Origin: CAINVV01 sp964506325
GTDB lineage: Bacteria; Bacteroidota; Bacteroidia; Bacteroidales; Prolixibacteraceae
Reading direction: 5' to 3'
Assembly (NCBI GenBank): GCA_964506325.1
Contig: CAZDLO010000012.1
Location: 1-58,932 of the forward strand
Length of the DNA: 58,932 bases
The position numbers and the translations under genes were made by a program. Positions 19,501 to 27,387 of this stretch are shown here, piece after piece. The notes under the pieces are model-generated. The model saw nothing but the letters and a program-made list of their open reading frames with translations. It was not told the origin of the DNA and did no database searches. Numbering within the stretch: the first letter of the stretch is position 1; every line of letters starts with the position of its first letter.

Positions 19501-19976
19501 CTGTGTGAAGCATTGGGGTCATCATTGCCCACTGCTTTGTCAAGCCCAATCCACTGAGCCTGCCAGTCTGTCTCCTTTAAAAGTCCAGAAGTCCAGGAAG
19601 CAGGTCCGCTGACATGGGTATCACCGTTCTGGTCCCAGATTTTTACTTTCCAGAAATATTTCTGATTGCTCACAAGCGGTTTCCCCTCATAGATAATGTG
19701 GGTGGAATTGTCTGAAGAGACTTTACGGCTGTCCCAGATATCACCCACATTCTCATCCAGGTTCTTCGGGGTGGAGGAAACAGTAACCTGGTAGGCAGAC
19801 TGGTTCACCCCTCGCTGGCCAGACTCCAGGATCCATCCAAACCGGGGTTTGGCGATGTCGATGCCAAGCGGACTTACCTTATTTTCGCACTTAAGCCCCG
19901 TTATATTTATCTGCGTCTTTTCATTGCAGGCGCCGGCAATAAACACCAGGATTAAAATTCTGACAAGAGTCTTCAT
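16518..19976 (-). CDS. GH78 alpha-L-rhamnosidase with CHB_HEX_C and PA14-like tail
   Basis: This 1152-residue lipoprotein (signal ending FIAGAC) is the first gene of the leftward run. Visible domains in order are an N-terminal Ig-like domain (PLGIDIAKPRFGWILES), a beta-sandwich (SGLGLFELYLNGEKIG), a CBM67-like sandwich (FDMGQNMVGWAQLLVKG) and the alpha/alpha barrel. The barrel carries the GH78 signature PTDCPQRDERQGWLGDRSAE, whose acidic residues include the candidate general acid. A C-terminal beta domain follows. After the usual GH78 end there is a CHB_HEX_C-like domain (about 915-985, MHYTLDGSEPGVSSPVY) and a PA14-like domain (about 1010-1150, EYTFYITSNDGSKLYIDDR). GH78 inverting enzymes release terminal alpha-L-rhamnose. 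The tail is not a standard GH78 feature. Confidence 0.93.
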   Translation of the reverse strand: MKTLVRILILVFIAGACNEKTQINITGLKCENKVSPLGIDIAKPRFGWILESGQRGVNQSAYQVTVSSTPKNLDENVGDIWDSRKVSSDNSTHIIYEGKPLVSNQKYFWKVKIWDQNGDTHVSGPASWTSGLLKETDWQAQWIGLDKAVGNDDPNASHRILSARMLRKEFLLDKKIKSATAYISGLGLFELYLNGEKIGDQVLAPALTEYDKRAFYMTFDVTRNLQADKNVVGVILGNGRFFAMRAGGTERTKNYGFPKVICQLNVEYEDGTSAVIGSGESWKLTTNGPIRKNSEYDGEFYDARMEMKDWSKPGFDDTGWINAGLVEKPGEMLVSQPSEPIRIMDEVDPVSVKEIKPGTFIFDMGQNMVGWAQLLVKGKMGDRVTLRFAESLKEDGSLFLDNIRTAEVTDTYILKGEGEEKWEPRFTYHGFRYVEMNGYPGAPSLSAIKGKVIHDAMEVTGSFECSNTLINSVYKNAYWGMRGNYRSIPTDCPQRDERQGWLGDRSAECTGESYVFDISGLYAKWLTDIRDAQLESGSLPDVAPSYWPFYTDNTTWPGTYLYATDMLYTQYGDARIVESNYPSMKKWIDHMSQFLDKGIMPRDMYGDWCVPPENVRQTNSSDPQRITRSDFIGTAYFYDELKLMEKFARLLGKDPDAEAYAKTAVEMKSAFNEKFLDKATFKYTNNTCTANILALAFDLVPGEYREKIVDNLLRKILSENGGHLSTGLIGGQWLMRTLSESGHPDVAYLLAAQSTYPSWGYMVTRGATTIWELWNGEYGDPGMNSGNHVMMLGDLITWYYEDLAGIKPDPQKPAFKHTIMKPGVLGDLTSVDAACNSIHGKIKSRWRLEEGKFSWDVTVPANTSATVWVPTLRKEEVKEGGKPASEAQGARFIRWEDNWAVFEIQSGTYSFSSEGVKKITTKAYVSTPVITPADTIFTTGNKYLINISCADSGAVMHYTLDGSEPGVSSPVYAGPLEIKSNTVLRAQAFIQGYHPSNQSREVYNFVDPARNGILWKRFSRKVIKLPELDGLKPVASGTAFRFSLEKIDIPKHDFILQLKSYIQIDKEGEYTFYITSNDGSKLYIDDRLFVDNDGEHGAKEMSNKIVLGKGRHKIGVEYFNGGGGKVLSVSYSTAEIPYQPIPEYILFKSIEN

Positions 19977-20292
19977 TGGTTAGTTGATTTAACAGTAGTT
20001 GAAACAGAAGGTTGCATGGATTTGAGAGCATGCGAAACAGAAGCACGAATATACTATTTTAGGCCGAAAAGCTGGATAACCAGTCAGATTCAGTAATGGT
20101 TTTTTTTGAAGATACTGTGACTATATTCTTTTGGAAGTAAAAGAAGTAAATCAAAATTGTTTATTTAAATTCATGACGGCTATCAAAGGAAGGGAAATGC
20201 TCCCGTTCAGCGAACGCTGATCCCCTTACCAGGTTTTGGCGATAAAATTAAAACAGCTAATTACTTCAATCCGGAAAATAAAAAAGTACTCT
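19977..20292. promoter_or_regulatory. Divergent intergenic region between GH78 operon and sulfatase
   Basis: These 316 bp should contain promoters for the leftward GH78 operon and the rightward sulfatase. It is AT-rich in the middle, with a run of T at 20100-20107. CAGCG-AA-CGCTG at 20208-20219 is a small perfect inverted repeat that could be an operator half-pair. I could not find a full TTTG...TAnnTTTG promoter in either direction. A TTG start at 20236 would extend the sulfatase upstream, but it gives a basic, unsignal-like N-terminus. Confidence 0.45.
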
Positions 20293-21648
20293 ATGAGGAA
20301 TATACTTTTACCGACCACCGCCACCATGCTGAATCTCCTGTTAGGCGTTACGGTACATGCGGAAAAATTACCTCCTAAACCCAATATAGTCCTGATAATG
20401 GCGGATGATATGGGTTATGAATGTCTCAGCTGCAACGGATCACTGAGCTACAAGACTCCCAACCTCGACAGGATTGCCAGCCAGGGAATCCGTTTTACCC
20501 ATTGCATTGCCCAGCCGTTGTGTACACCATCCAGGGTCAAAATTATGACCGGTAAATACAATTACCGCAACTATGAGTATTTTGGCTATTTGAATCCCAA
20601 TCAAAAAACCTTCGGAAACTACCTGAAGGATGCCGGATACGCTACCTGCATATCGGGGAAGTGGCAGCTGAACGGATTGTCTCAAAATCTCCCCGGCTAC
20701 GAGGATGTTACCCGCCCTTATCATTTTGGATTCGATGAATATTGTCTTTGGCAGCTCGACAAGGGGAAAAAAGAGGGTGAGCGTTATGCCAATCCGCTGA
20801 TTATCCGGAACGGGAAAAAAATGGAGGGATTGGAAAATGCTTACGGACCAGACATTTTCAGCGATTTTGTCTGTGATTTTATCGGACGTAAGTCTGGTCA
20901 GCCATTTTTGGTGTATTACCCGATGGTTCTGGTCCATGATCCCTTTGTGCCAACACCCGATTCTCCTGACTGGGCTGATCCTTCGAAGAGATATGAAAAG
21001 AACAACCGGCATTTTAAGGAGATGGTTGAATATGTCGATAAAATAATCGTCAAAATCGAATCAAAACTTAAAGAGAAAGGAGTATTGGAAAATACCATTT
21101 TCATATTTACCGGCGACAACGGCACCAATGTTGCAATTTCGACCAGAACCAGCCATGGAATTGTAAAGGGAGCAAAATCTTTCACTATTGATGCGGGATG
21201 CCATGTTCCCCTGGTTGTCAGATGGCCCGGGTACATGAAAAAGGGAAGCGTATTTGAACCGCTGATTGAATTTTCAGATTTTCTGCCTACCTTGCTGGAG
21301 GCCGCAGGAATTAAATACAATCCGTCCGATTTTGACGGAAAGAGCTTCTTTTCAGTGATTAAGGGTGATCCCCGCAAAACCAGGGAGACGGCTTTTGTAC
21401 ATTATGACCCGCAATGGGGGAAAACAGGCGAAAACAGGAACAGGTTTGCCCAGACTATTCAATACAAGCTGTACCGCGACAACCGGTTTTTCAACATTAT
21501 TGCCGATCCCCTCGAGTTACACCCCCTGTCCGATTTAACGGCAGAAGAAAAATCTGTCCGGGCAGAACTGCAAAAAATCCTTGATAAAGCTGAAAAAGAG
21601 AGCCCATGGGTCAAAGAAAGGGCTGTCAATCTCAACCAAAAGGAATAA
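20293..21648 (+). CDS. Sulfatase (Cys-type, S1 family)
   Basis: ATG 20293 is preferred over the upstream TTG 20236 because it yields a signal-peptide-like start, MRNILLPTTATMLNLLLGVTVHA. The mature protein begins with the sulfatase metal motif NIVLIMADDMGYE. It carries CTPSR with the cysteine at about residue 77, the site converted to formylglycine, and IFTGDNGTN supplies a second metal-binding segment. Cysteine-type sulfatases need a formylglycine-generating enzyme, which is not in the window. The product should remove sulfate esters from a glycan in the periplasm. A GH92 gene follows after 226 bp on the same strand, suggesting that the target glycan is both sulfated and mannosylated. The exact sulfatase subfamily cannot be called. 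Confidence 0.9.
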   Translation: MRNILLPTTATMLNLLLGVTVHAEKLPPKPNIVLIMADDMGYECLSCNGSLSYKTPNLDRIASQGIRFTHCIAQPLCTPSRVKIMTGKYNYRNYEYFGYLNPNQKTFGNYLKDAGYATCISGKWQLNGLSQNLPGYEDVTRPYHFGFDEYCLWQLDKGKKEGERYANPLIIRNGKKMEGLENAYGPDIFSDFVCDFIGRKSGQPFLVYYPMVLVHDPFVPTPDSPDWADPSKRYEKNNRHFKEMVEYVDKIIVKIESKLKEKGVLENTIFIFTGDNGTNVAISTRTSHGIVKGAKSFTIDAGCHVPLVVRWPGYMKKGSVFEPLIEFSDFLPTLLEAAGIKYNPSDFDGKSFFSVIKGDPRKTRETAFVHYDPQWGKTGENRNRFAQTIQYKLYRDNRFFNIIADPLELHPLSDLTAEEKSVRAELQKILDKAEKESPWVKERAVNLNQKE

Positions 21649-21874
21649 TTTCGGGCTGAATGCCGGGCACAAAACAGGAAGGGCCATACCTGCCAGGTCA
21701 TGGAAATACAGATGGATTCCTTTTGTTGCCTTCCGGGAACTAACTGCAAATACACGTCAGGCGCATATTGTTTAGACTGATTCTAATTAATTTTATAGGT
21801 GTCTCCTAATTTGTTACATACAATAATTACTGTTCAGATATAGAATACTGCTTACTACCTTAACTGTTTACAAA

Positions 21875-24250
21875 GTGAAAACAAAAATCAACTTACTTTT
21901 TGCGGGCCTGCTGATGATCAGCATTGGGGTCAATGCCGCGGGCGAATCAAAAAAATCGGCTGTCGATTACGTAAATCCATTGATTGGCACTGATTTTTTT
22001 GGAGATGTATTTCCCGGTGCCTCACTTCCATATTCATTGATCCATGTGAGTCCGGACACGCACAACAAAGGGTGGCTCTACCGGAAGGGATATATTTATA
22101 CCGACGACAATATCATCGGATTTACCCATACTCACGGGGGTGGCGCTGGCGGTGAGATCCTGCTCATGCCTTCCGTTCACCAGGCATTGCAGACGACTCC
22201 GGGCCCGAAAGAGAATCCGGACGAAGGTTACAGGTCACGCTTCAGCCACAAAAATGAAAAGGCGTCTCCGGGCTATTACCAGGTCCAGCTGCTGGATGAA
22301 AATATAAATGTGGAAATCACAACTACCCAGCGTGTTGCTTTTCATCGTTATACCTTCCCCGAATCTGAATTTTCCAGGATTATCCTGGACCTCGGTTACG
22401 ACATCAATGGCGGGGACAAAAGCAGTGCAGGCGAGTTGATGATTGTTAACGACACCATCATTGAAGGATACCGCAAATCTGTCACCGGCAGCGGCAACAT
22501 CTACTTTGTGGCGCACTTCAGCAAGCCCTTCTTCTATTACGGAACTTTCGACAACGAATACAAATCCATGGAGTCGGATGCCGGAATATACCCCATGAAG
22601 AGTGGTGAAAAGGGCAATAAAATCGGAGCTTTTGTACAATACAACACCACTGCCGGCGAACAGGTGCTGGTAAAGGTGGCCATCTCCTACGTCAGCCTGG
22701 AGGGTGCCCGTAAAAACCTTTCAACTGAAATTCCCCGCTGGGACTTTGAAAAAATACACCAGAACGCAAGGAATACCTGGGCTTCTGAGCTAAGCCGCAT
22801 CCAGGTGGAGGGAGCGACAGATGCGGACCGGCAAAAATTCTACACTGCTGTCTACCGGTCACTGTTGTCACAAAATATCTACCAGGATGTCGACGGAAAG
22901 TATATGGGGATGAACGACAAGATCCAGACTGCAGAGAATTATGACTTTTATCCCTCATTTTTAACGTGGGACACTTACCGCTCCCAGCATCCGCTTCTTA
23001 CAATCCTAACGCCTGAGCGTGTCAACGACATGATGAAATCAGTCGAGGCAAAGGTCAGGGAATACGGCTGGCTGCCCGGGTTACATGCCTTCAACAGGTT
23101 TAGCCAGGGAATGGTGGGCGACCATATGGATCCCATTGTAGCCGATGCATACCTCAAGGGATTCAAGGGATTCGACCCCGAATTCGTTTACCAGGCCATG
23201 AAGAAAAAAGCCATGGAAATTCCGCAACCTCCTGTTCCTGTCGGGGCAGCCCGCAGCGGGTTGAACGAATACCTTACGCTCGGGTATGTTGCCGCGGACA
23301 AGGACAAGGAATCGGCAGCCAAAACACTGGAGTTTGCCTACGACGACTGGTGCATCGCCCGGATGGCCAAAGCCATGGGAAAAACGGACGACTACAACTA
23401 CTTTATGAAACGTTCCGGATACTACCGGAACATCTGGGATGCAGAAACAGGGTTTATGCGGCCCAGGCTGTCGGATGGAAAATTCCTGGAACTTCTCCCC
23501 TCTCCGGAGAAGGTGCTGGAAACAAAAACCAACGGAGCACACTCCTATTATGCCTGGTTCGACCCGTTGCTCATTGGACGGGCACCCAACCGCCATTACG
23601 CAGAATCCAATGCATGGCCCTATATCTGGTCGGTTCAGCAGGATATCCCGGGACTTATTACCCTGATGGGCGGCATAGATAAATTCAACGCACGGCTGGA
23701 TACTTTCTTTACCATGCCGGTCAATGAGGACGCGTTGAAATATGTGGGCACAGTCGGCACCATCGGTCAGTATGTCCATGGCAACCAGCCATCCCACCAT
23801 GTCTCCTATTTTTACTGTTACTCAGGACAGCCGTGGAAGACACAATACTACACAAGATATATCTGTGAAAAACTTTACAAAGCCGGTCCGGGCGGATTGT
23901 GCGGAAACGAGGATATGGGATCGCTCTCTTCATGGTACATCTTTTCTTCCATGGGTTTTTACCCTGTAACCCCTTGCAGCAACTACTATGTATTCAGCTC
24001 CCCGACCTTCGACAAGGTAACGCTTCAGCTGGCCGGTGGGAAAACTTTCAGGGTAATTGCCAGCAACAACTCAAAAACCAACATATATATCCAGTCGGCA
24101 TCCCTCAACGGCAAACCTGTCACAAGAACATGGCTCTCTCATGAAGAACTAACGAACGGAGGAACCCTCTCTTTTGTGATGGGACCGGAACCCAACAAAA
24201 AATTTGGAACAGGAGCAGATGATCTGCCACCCTCTTCCGACAAATTCTGA
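21875..24250 (+). CDS. GH92 enzyme, GNQPSHH variant
   Basis: This 791-residue enzyme starts at GTG 21875 with a Sec signal, KTKINLLFAGLLMISIGVNAAG. GH92 landmarks are YVNPLIGTDFFGDVFPGASLPYSLI, YAESNAWPYIWSVQQDIPGL, VHGNQPSHH and GNEDMGSLSSW. The glutamate of the usual GNEPSHH is glutamine here and the CGQ of the next motif is MGS, so this is a third motif type among the four paralogues. The core ends near residue 780 without the CHB_HEX_C/PA14 tail. It is probably a periplasmic exo-acting alpha-mannosidase of altered linkage preference, paired with the upstream sulfatase. Confidence 0.92.
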   Translation: MKTKINLLFAGLLMISIGVNAAGESKKSAVDYVNPLIGTDFFGDVFPGASLPYSLIHVSPDTHNKGWLYRKGYIYTDDNIIGFTHTHGGGAGGEILLMPSVHQALQTTPGPKENPDEGYRSRFSHKNEKASPGYYQVQLLDENINVEITTTQRVAFHRYTFPESEFSRIILDLGYDINGGDKSSAGELMIVNDTIIEGYRKSVTGSGNIYFVAHFSKPFFYYGTFDNEYKSMESDAGIYPMKSGEKGNKIGAFVQYNTTAGEQVLVKVAISYVSLEGARKNLSTEIPRWDFEKIHQNARNTWASELSRIQVEGATDADRQKFYTAVYRSLLSQNIYQDVDGKYMGMNDKIQTAENYDFYPSFLTWDTYRSQHPLLTILTPERVNDMMKSVEAKVREYGWLPGLHAFNRFSQGMVGDHMDPIVADAYLKGFKGFDPEFVYQAMKKKAMEIPQPPVPVGAARSGLNEYLTLGYVAADKDKESAAKTLEFAYDDWCIARMAKAMGKTDDYNYFMKRSGYYRNIWDAETGFMRPRLSDGKFLELLPSPEKVLETKTNGAHSYYAWFDPLLIGRAPNRHYAESNAWPYIWSVQQDIPGLITLMGGIDKFNARLDTFFTMPVNEDALKYVGTVGTIGQYVHGNQPSHHVSYFYCYSGQPWKTQYYTRYICEKLYKAGPGGLCGNEDMGSLSSWYIFSSMGFYPVTPCSNYYVFSSPTFDKVTLQLAGGKTFRVIASNNSKTNIYIQSASLNGKPVTRTWLSHEELTNGGTLSFVMGPEPNKKFGTGADDLPPSSDKF

Positions 24251-24643
24251 CCATGGATGTGATTGATTGTTGACCAAAAGAGGTTAACCCAGGTCGAAAT
24301 ACGGAGCATTTTTTAATGCCCCCCGGTCAGAGTATCGGGAACTATCAACTTCATGGCAGGTGTATTATGAATTGACCTGCAGGCAGAAAATGCAGGTGGT
24401 TTACACCCATTTTTATTTCAAGCTTAAAGTTGAACTTAAAGTGGCCCAAAAAGAAGAAATAATTGTAAGTCGTTCAAAAACAGCAGATTTCAAGGCATGG
24501 ATGAATGGTGAGCTGGGCTGAATTAAAGGCCCCACTCCTGCGGAATCACAATTCAGCAGGAAAATCCGGAACCCCTGATCCCTCCCCTGCTGCCAAAATT
24601 ATGGAACAGAGCTTTCAGCAAAACAAATCAAATCCGGGAAAAG
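24251..24643. other. Convergent intergenic region, terminator-like hairpin
   Basis: No gene was found between the convergent GH92 and GH29 genes. ACCTGCA (24375-24381) and TGCAGGT (24391-24397) form a perfect 7-bp hairpin with a 9-nt loop, followed shortly by a T-rich stretch at 24411-24418. It may stop the rightward transcript. Nothing else is recognisable. Confidence 0.5.
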
Positions 24644-26641
24644 CTATTGGTGTACCAGGAAGGATGAACCAACGGTGCATCTTTCCATCCCTTTTGATTT
24701 CCATTCCAGCTTTAAAATGTCTCCGCCTCCGGCTTGAAAGTACTGTATTTCAACCGGATGCAATCCTCCGGCCAAAGCAATGTCCATCGATTTTTCCTCC
24801 GTCCCGTGCAATCCGTCATTGGAGAGTGTCTTCCCTGAAATTGTCATTTTAGACCCGTCATTGGAGCTTAATATGAACTGATATACCCCGGTTTCGGGGA
24901 CCTTCAGAAAACCTTTGAAAACCATTCCGTAGTCATGATTCTGCTTCCTGGCAGACAGTTCAATATTTTGAACAATTCCGCTCCCCTTGTTCTCTAAGGC
25001 AGAGAAAGCTGGCAATTGCCCCCACGACCCTTCAAAATATTCATAGGTGAACCCGGGTTTGCTGTTCTTTATCTCCATGGCAGGAATCGGTTCTTCTTTC
25101 GTCAGTCTTTTTTCTGCAGGGCCGCTCACAGCCTTCCCATCCATGAAACACAATGCTTTCAGCACAAAGGATGCCGGTGCGCTTACTGTATTAAGTCCTT
25201 CTGCCACAGCAGATTCACTGTTCGGCATCGAGCCATCTGTGGTATAGCGGATGACAGTGCCCGGAATGTCAGAGGTAACTGTAAATGAAGCTTTTTCTGT
25301 GAAAATGGAGTATTCGGCATTGATTTCGGGGGCATTGAAGACCACAATCTCATCATTTGCCTCCAAGGTGATAACTGTGGCGAATTTCTCCTTCTCAATG
25401 GCTGAAACATCAATTTTTACATAGTTACCTGCATTTTCCACTTTGAGTTTCTGGTTTCTGTTTTTCAGGGGATAGGCATCCTTCGCCTGGATGCTCAAGC
25501 CTGGTATCCAAAGAATGCCATCTTCCGGAAAATCAAAAATATGAAAGTAGACCATGTTCTTCCCTCCTGCTTTCTTCACGGTACAACGTCCCCAGTCAAG
25601 CTTATTGAATGGGCTTGCCGAGGTGCCATAAATGGCATCACCGTTGGTTTTCAACCATGTTCCTATCTCTTTCAGCCGTTCGACCGAAGCATCAGGAATA
25701 AGGCCTTCTGAGGTGGGACCCACATTAAGCAGGTAATTGCCCCCTTTCGAGGCAATGTCGATTAGGTTGCGGACCAGCACTTCAGCGCTTTTCCAGTTGT
25801 GGTCCCAGGAACTATATCCCCAGGTTGTGTTCATCGTCATGCAGGATTCCCAGTTTTTACCGGGGAACCCGGTAGCAGGAATGTATTGTTCAGGAGTTTC
25901 CAGATCCCCTGGAATACCCTGGCATAGACGGTTGTTGACGATTAATCGCGGATACCTTGCCAGGATGGGTGCAAACAGCGCTGCACGCTCCGGGGTCATT
26001 TCACAGGGAGTATCCCACCACAATATCTCCGGATTATAATTGGTCAGTATTTCATGGATCTGAGGGACCGCCACTTCCTGAAGGTATTTATCGAAACTCC
26101 CGTCCTGGGCCGGATCCCAATGTCCTGAACAGGCAACACCACCCGGGTGATTCCAGTCCTGGGCCTGTGAATAATACAACCCGAAATGCATACCCTGCTT
26201 CCTACAGGCATCCGCCAATGCTTTAACTATATCCTTTTTATAGGGTGTGGCATCAACCACATTGAATGGATCCGATGATTTGAACATGGCAAAACCCTCA
26301 TGATGCTTCGAAGTCAGCACCATGTATTTCATCCCTGCATCTTTGGCCGTACGCACAAATACATCTGCATCAAAGAGGGTGGGATTAAACCTGGCGGCAA
26401 GTTGCTTGTAATCGGAAACCGGCAATTTCATGTAGCTTTGGATCCATTCAGTAGTCTCCCCGATCTTGGTTTTGGTGCCGTTCCATTCTCCTGCCGGGAT
26501 ACTGTACAATCCCCAGTGTATAAACATACCGAACCTGGCTTCTTTCCACCAGTCCATTTTATCGGCGGGCTGCTCTTTCCGGCAACCGCCAATCAATATA
26601 ATTACCAGAAAAATAAGCAATAGCCCGGAGAGATGTTTCAT
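24644..26641 (-). CDS. GH29 alpha-L-fucosidase with CHB_HEX_C and PA14-like tail
   Basis: This 665-residue lipoprotein (signal ending LIGGC) has a GH29 retaining alpha-L-fucosidase barrel at about residues 28-340. Landmarks are WWKEARFGMFIHWGLYSIPAG, SKHHEGFAMF near 112 and ILWWDTP, where Asp210 is the candidate nucleophile. A beta domain typical of GH29 follows. The end differs from a standard fucosidase: a CHB_HEX_C-like domain (about 435-505, IRYTTDGSMPNSESAV) and a PA14-like domain (about 525-665, PETGVYQFILSSNDGSKMTISGK). These correspond to the tails of two GH92 proteins and the GH78 enzyme in this window. It should release terminal fucose, probably in the periplasm. It faces the GH92 gene at 21875 convergently and lies 98 bp downstream of a small cupin gene on the same strand. 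Confidence 0.93.
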   Translation of the reverse strand: MKHLSGLLLIFLVIILIGGCRKEQPADKMDWWKEARFGMFIHWGLYSIPAGEWNGTKTKIGETTEWIQSYMKLPVSDYKQLAARFNPTLFDADVFVRTAKDAGMKYMVLTSKHHEGFAMFKSSDPFNVVDATPYKKDIVKALADACRKQGMHFGLYYSQAQDWNHPGGVACSGHWDPAQDGSFDKYLQEVAVPQIHEILTNYNPEILWWDTPCEMTPERAALFAPILARYPRLIVNNRLCQGIPGDLETPEQYIPATGFPGKNWESCMTMNTTWGYSSWDHNWKSAEVLVRNLIDIASKGGNYLLNVGPTSEGLIPDASVERLKEIGTWLKTNGDAIYGTSASPFNKLDWGRCTVKKAGGKNMVYFHIFDFPEDGILWIPGLSIQAKDAYPLKNRNQKLKVENAGNYVKIDVSAIEKEKFATVITLEANDEIVVFNAPEINAEYSIFTEKASFTVTSDIPGTVIRYTTDGSMPNSESAVAEGLNTVSAPASFVLKALCFMDGKAVSGPAEKRLTKEEPIPAMEIKNSKPGFTYEYFEGSWGQLPAFSALENKGSGIVQNIELSARKQNHDYGMVFKGFLKVPETGVYQFILSSNDGSKMTISGKTLSNDGLHGTEEKSMDIALAGGLHPVEIQYFQAGGGDILKLEWKSKGMERCTVGSSFLVHQ

Positions 26642-26739
26642 GTCAATCTGATTAGATTATTATTTACACAATATAATGAAGTTCTGAGAACAATTTGATA
26701 CTCCTGAATCCAAAGCCCGAACTGCATTTTCACCCGGAA

Positions 26740-27177
26740 TTACTCTTCAACCTTTTCCAGCTCCTTCTTCAAGGACAATGCCCGCCCTTTCTCCCCGAGG
26801 TAGAAGGCCAGCAAAACCAGGTCGGTATTCTCCCTGTTGATTCCACGGTGTACAATATGGATAACTTCAGCGAAAGAGGTATTCTCAGCAAATTTCCTGG
26901 TTTCCCTGTTTTCGAACTCAACCGTCAGGGTCCCTTTCAAAACATAAGCAAATACGGGGAAGTCATGCTCATGCCAGCCTGTTGTCCTGCCGGGCTGAAT
27001 CGTTATCTTCAGGATGGTAACCTCATCGTTCTGTACATTGGGAAAATCTATTTTCTGCCCCAGTGAGGTAGTGTCAGTCTTGAGGACTGGTTCAATCCTC
27101 AGATCACTGTTGTATTGGGCTTTCCCATGGAACAGAAAACAAAACAACAGAAGAAGAAACAGGAATAATTTTTTCAT
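26740..27177 (-). CDS. Secreted small cupin protein
   Basis: The start at 27177 is preferred because MKKLFLFLLLLFCFLFHGKAQ is then a clean Sec signal; an in-frame start six codons upstream would precede it. The 145-residue product is a single cupin barrel. Motif 1 is seen as PGRTTGWHEHDFPVFAYVLKG, with the metal-type histidines, and motif 2 around SFAEVIHIVHRGIN. Such small periplasmic cupins often bind a metal or small ligand; no reaction can be named. It precedes the fucosidase gene on the same strand by 98 bp and may be cotranscribed with it. Confidence 0.8.
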   Translation of the reverse strand: MKKLFLFLLLLFCFLFHGKAQYNSDLRIEPVLKTDTTSLGQKIDFPNVQNDEVTILKITIQPGRTTGWHEHDFPVFAYVLKGTLTVEFENRETRKFAENTSFAEVIHIVHRGINRENTDLVLLAFYLGEKGRALSLKKELEKVEE

Positions 27178-27387
27178 GAAGGGATCTTTAGTCAATGGTT
27201 CTGTAAAATGTTGTTTTGAAATGGTGCAAAAGAAGTATTTTTATCCATTATTGCCATAATTCCCTGGTAATTAATTTAGGATGTTTCTTCATTATAACTG
27301 TTCTGCCGGCATTACAGGTTCTAAGGCACCGCTATCAACCGGAACCCTGTGCCAGCACAATTGCAACTAACACTTAGAATTATTGCG

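Larger units (their letters stand above)
4326..19976 (-). other. Putative seven-gene glycan-degradation operon
   Basis: Seven genes read leftward with gaps of 3, 93, 24, 39, 57 and 6 bp, in transcription order GH78, GH92, Asp-box protein, GH92, PHP phosphoesterase, GH92, metallophosphoesterase. No terminator-like hairpin with a T run was seen between them. The upstream edge is the divergent region 19977-20292. One transcript is inferred from spacing and common theme, not shown directly. Confidence 0.7.

Noticed and set aside
23081..23800. Minus-strand 239-codon open frame opposite the GH92 gene
   Set aside because: It overlaps a fully supported GH92 coding region including its signature motifs, and has no recognisable protein pattern.
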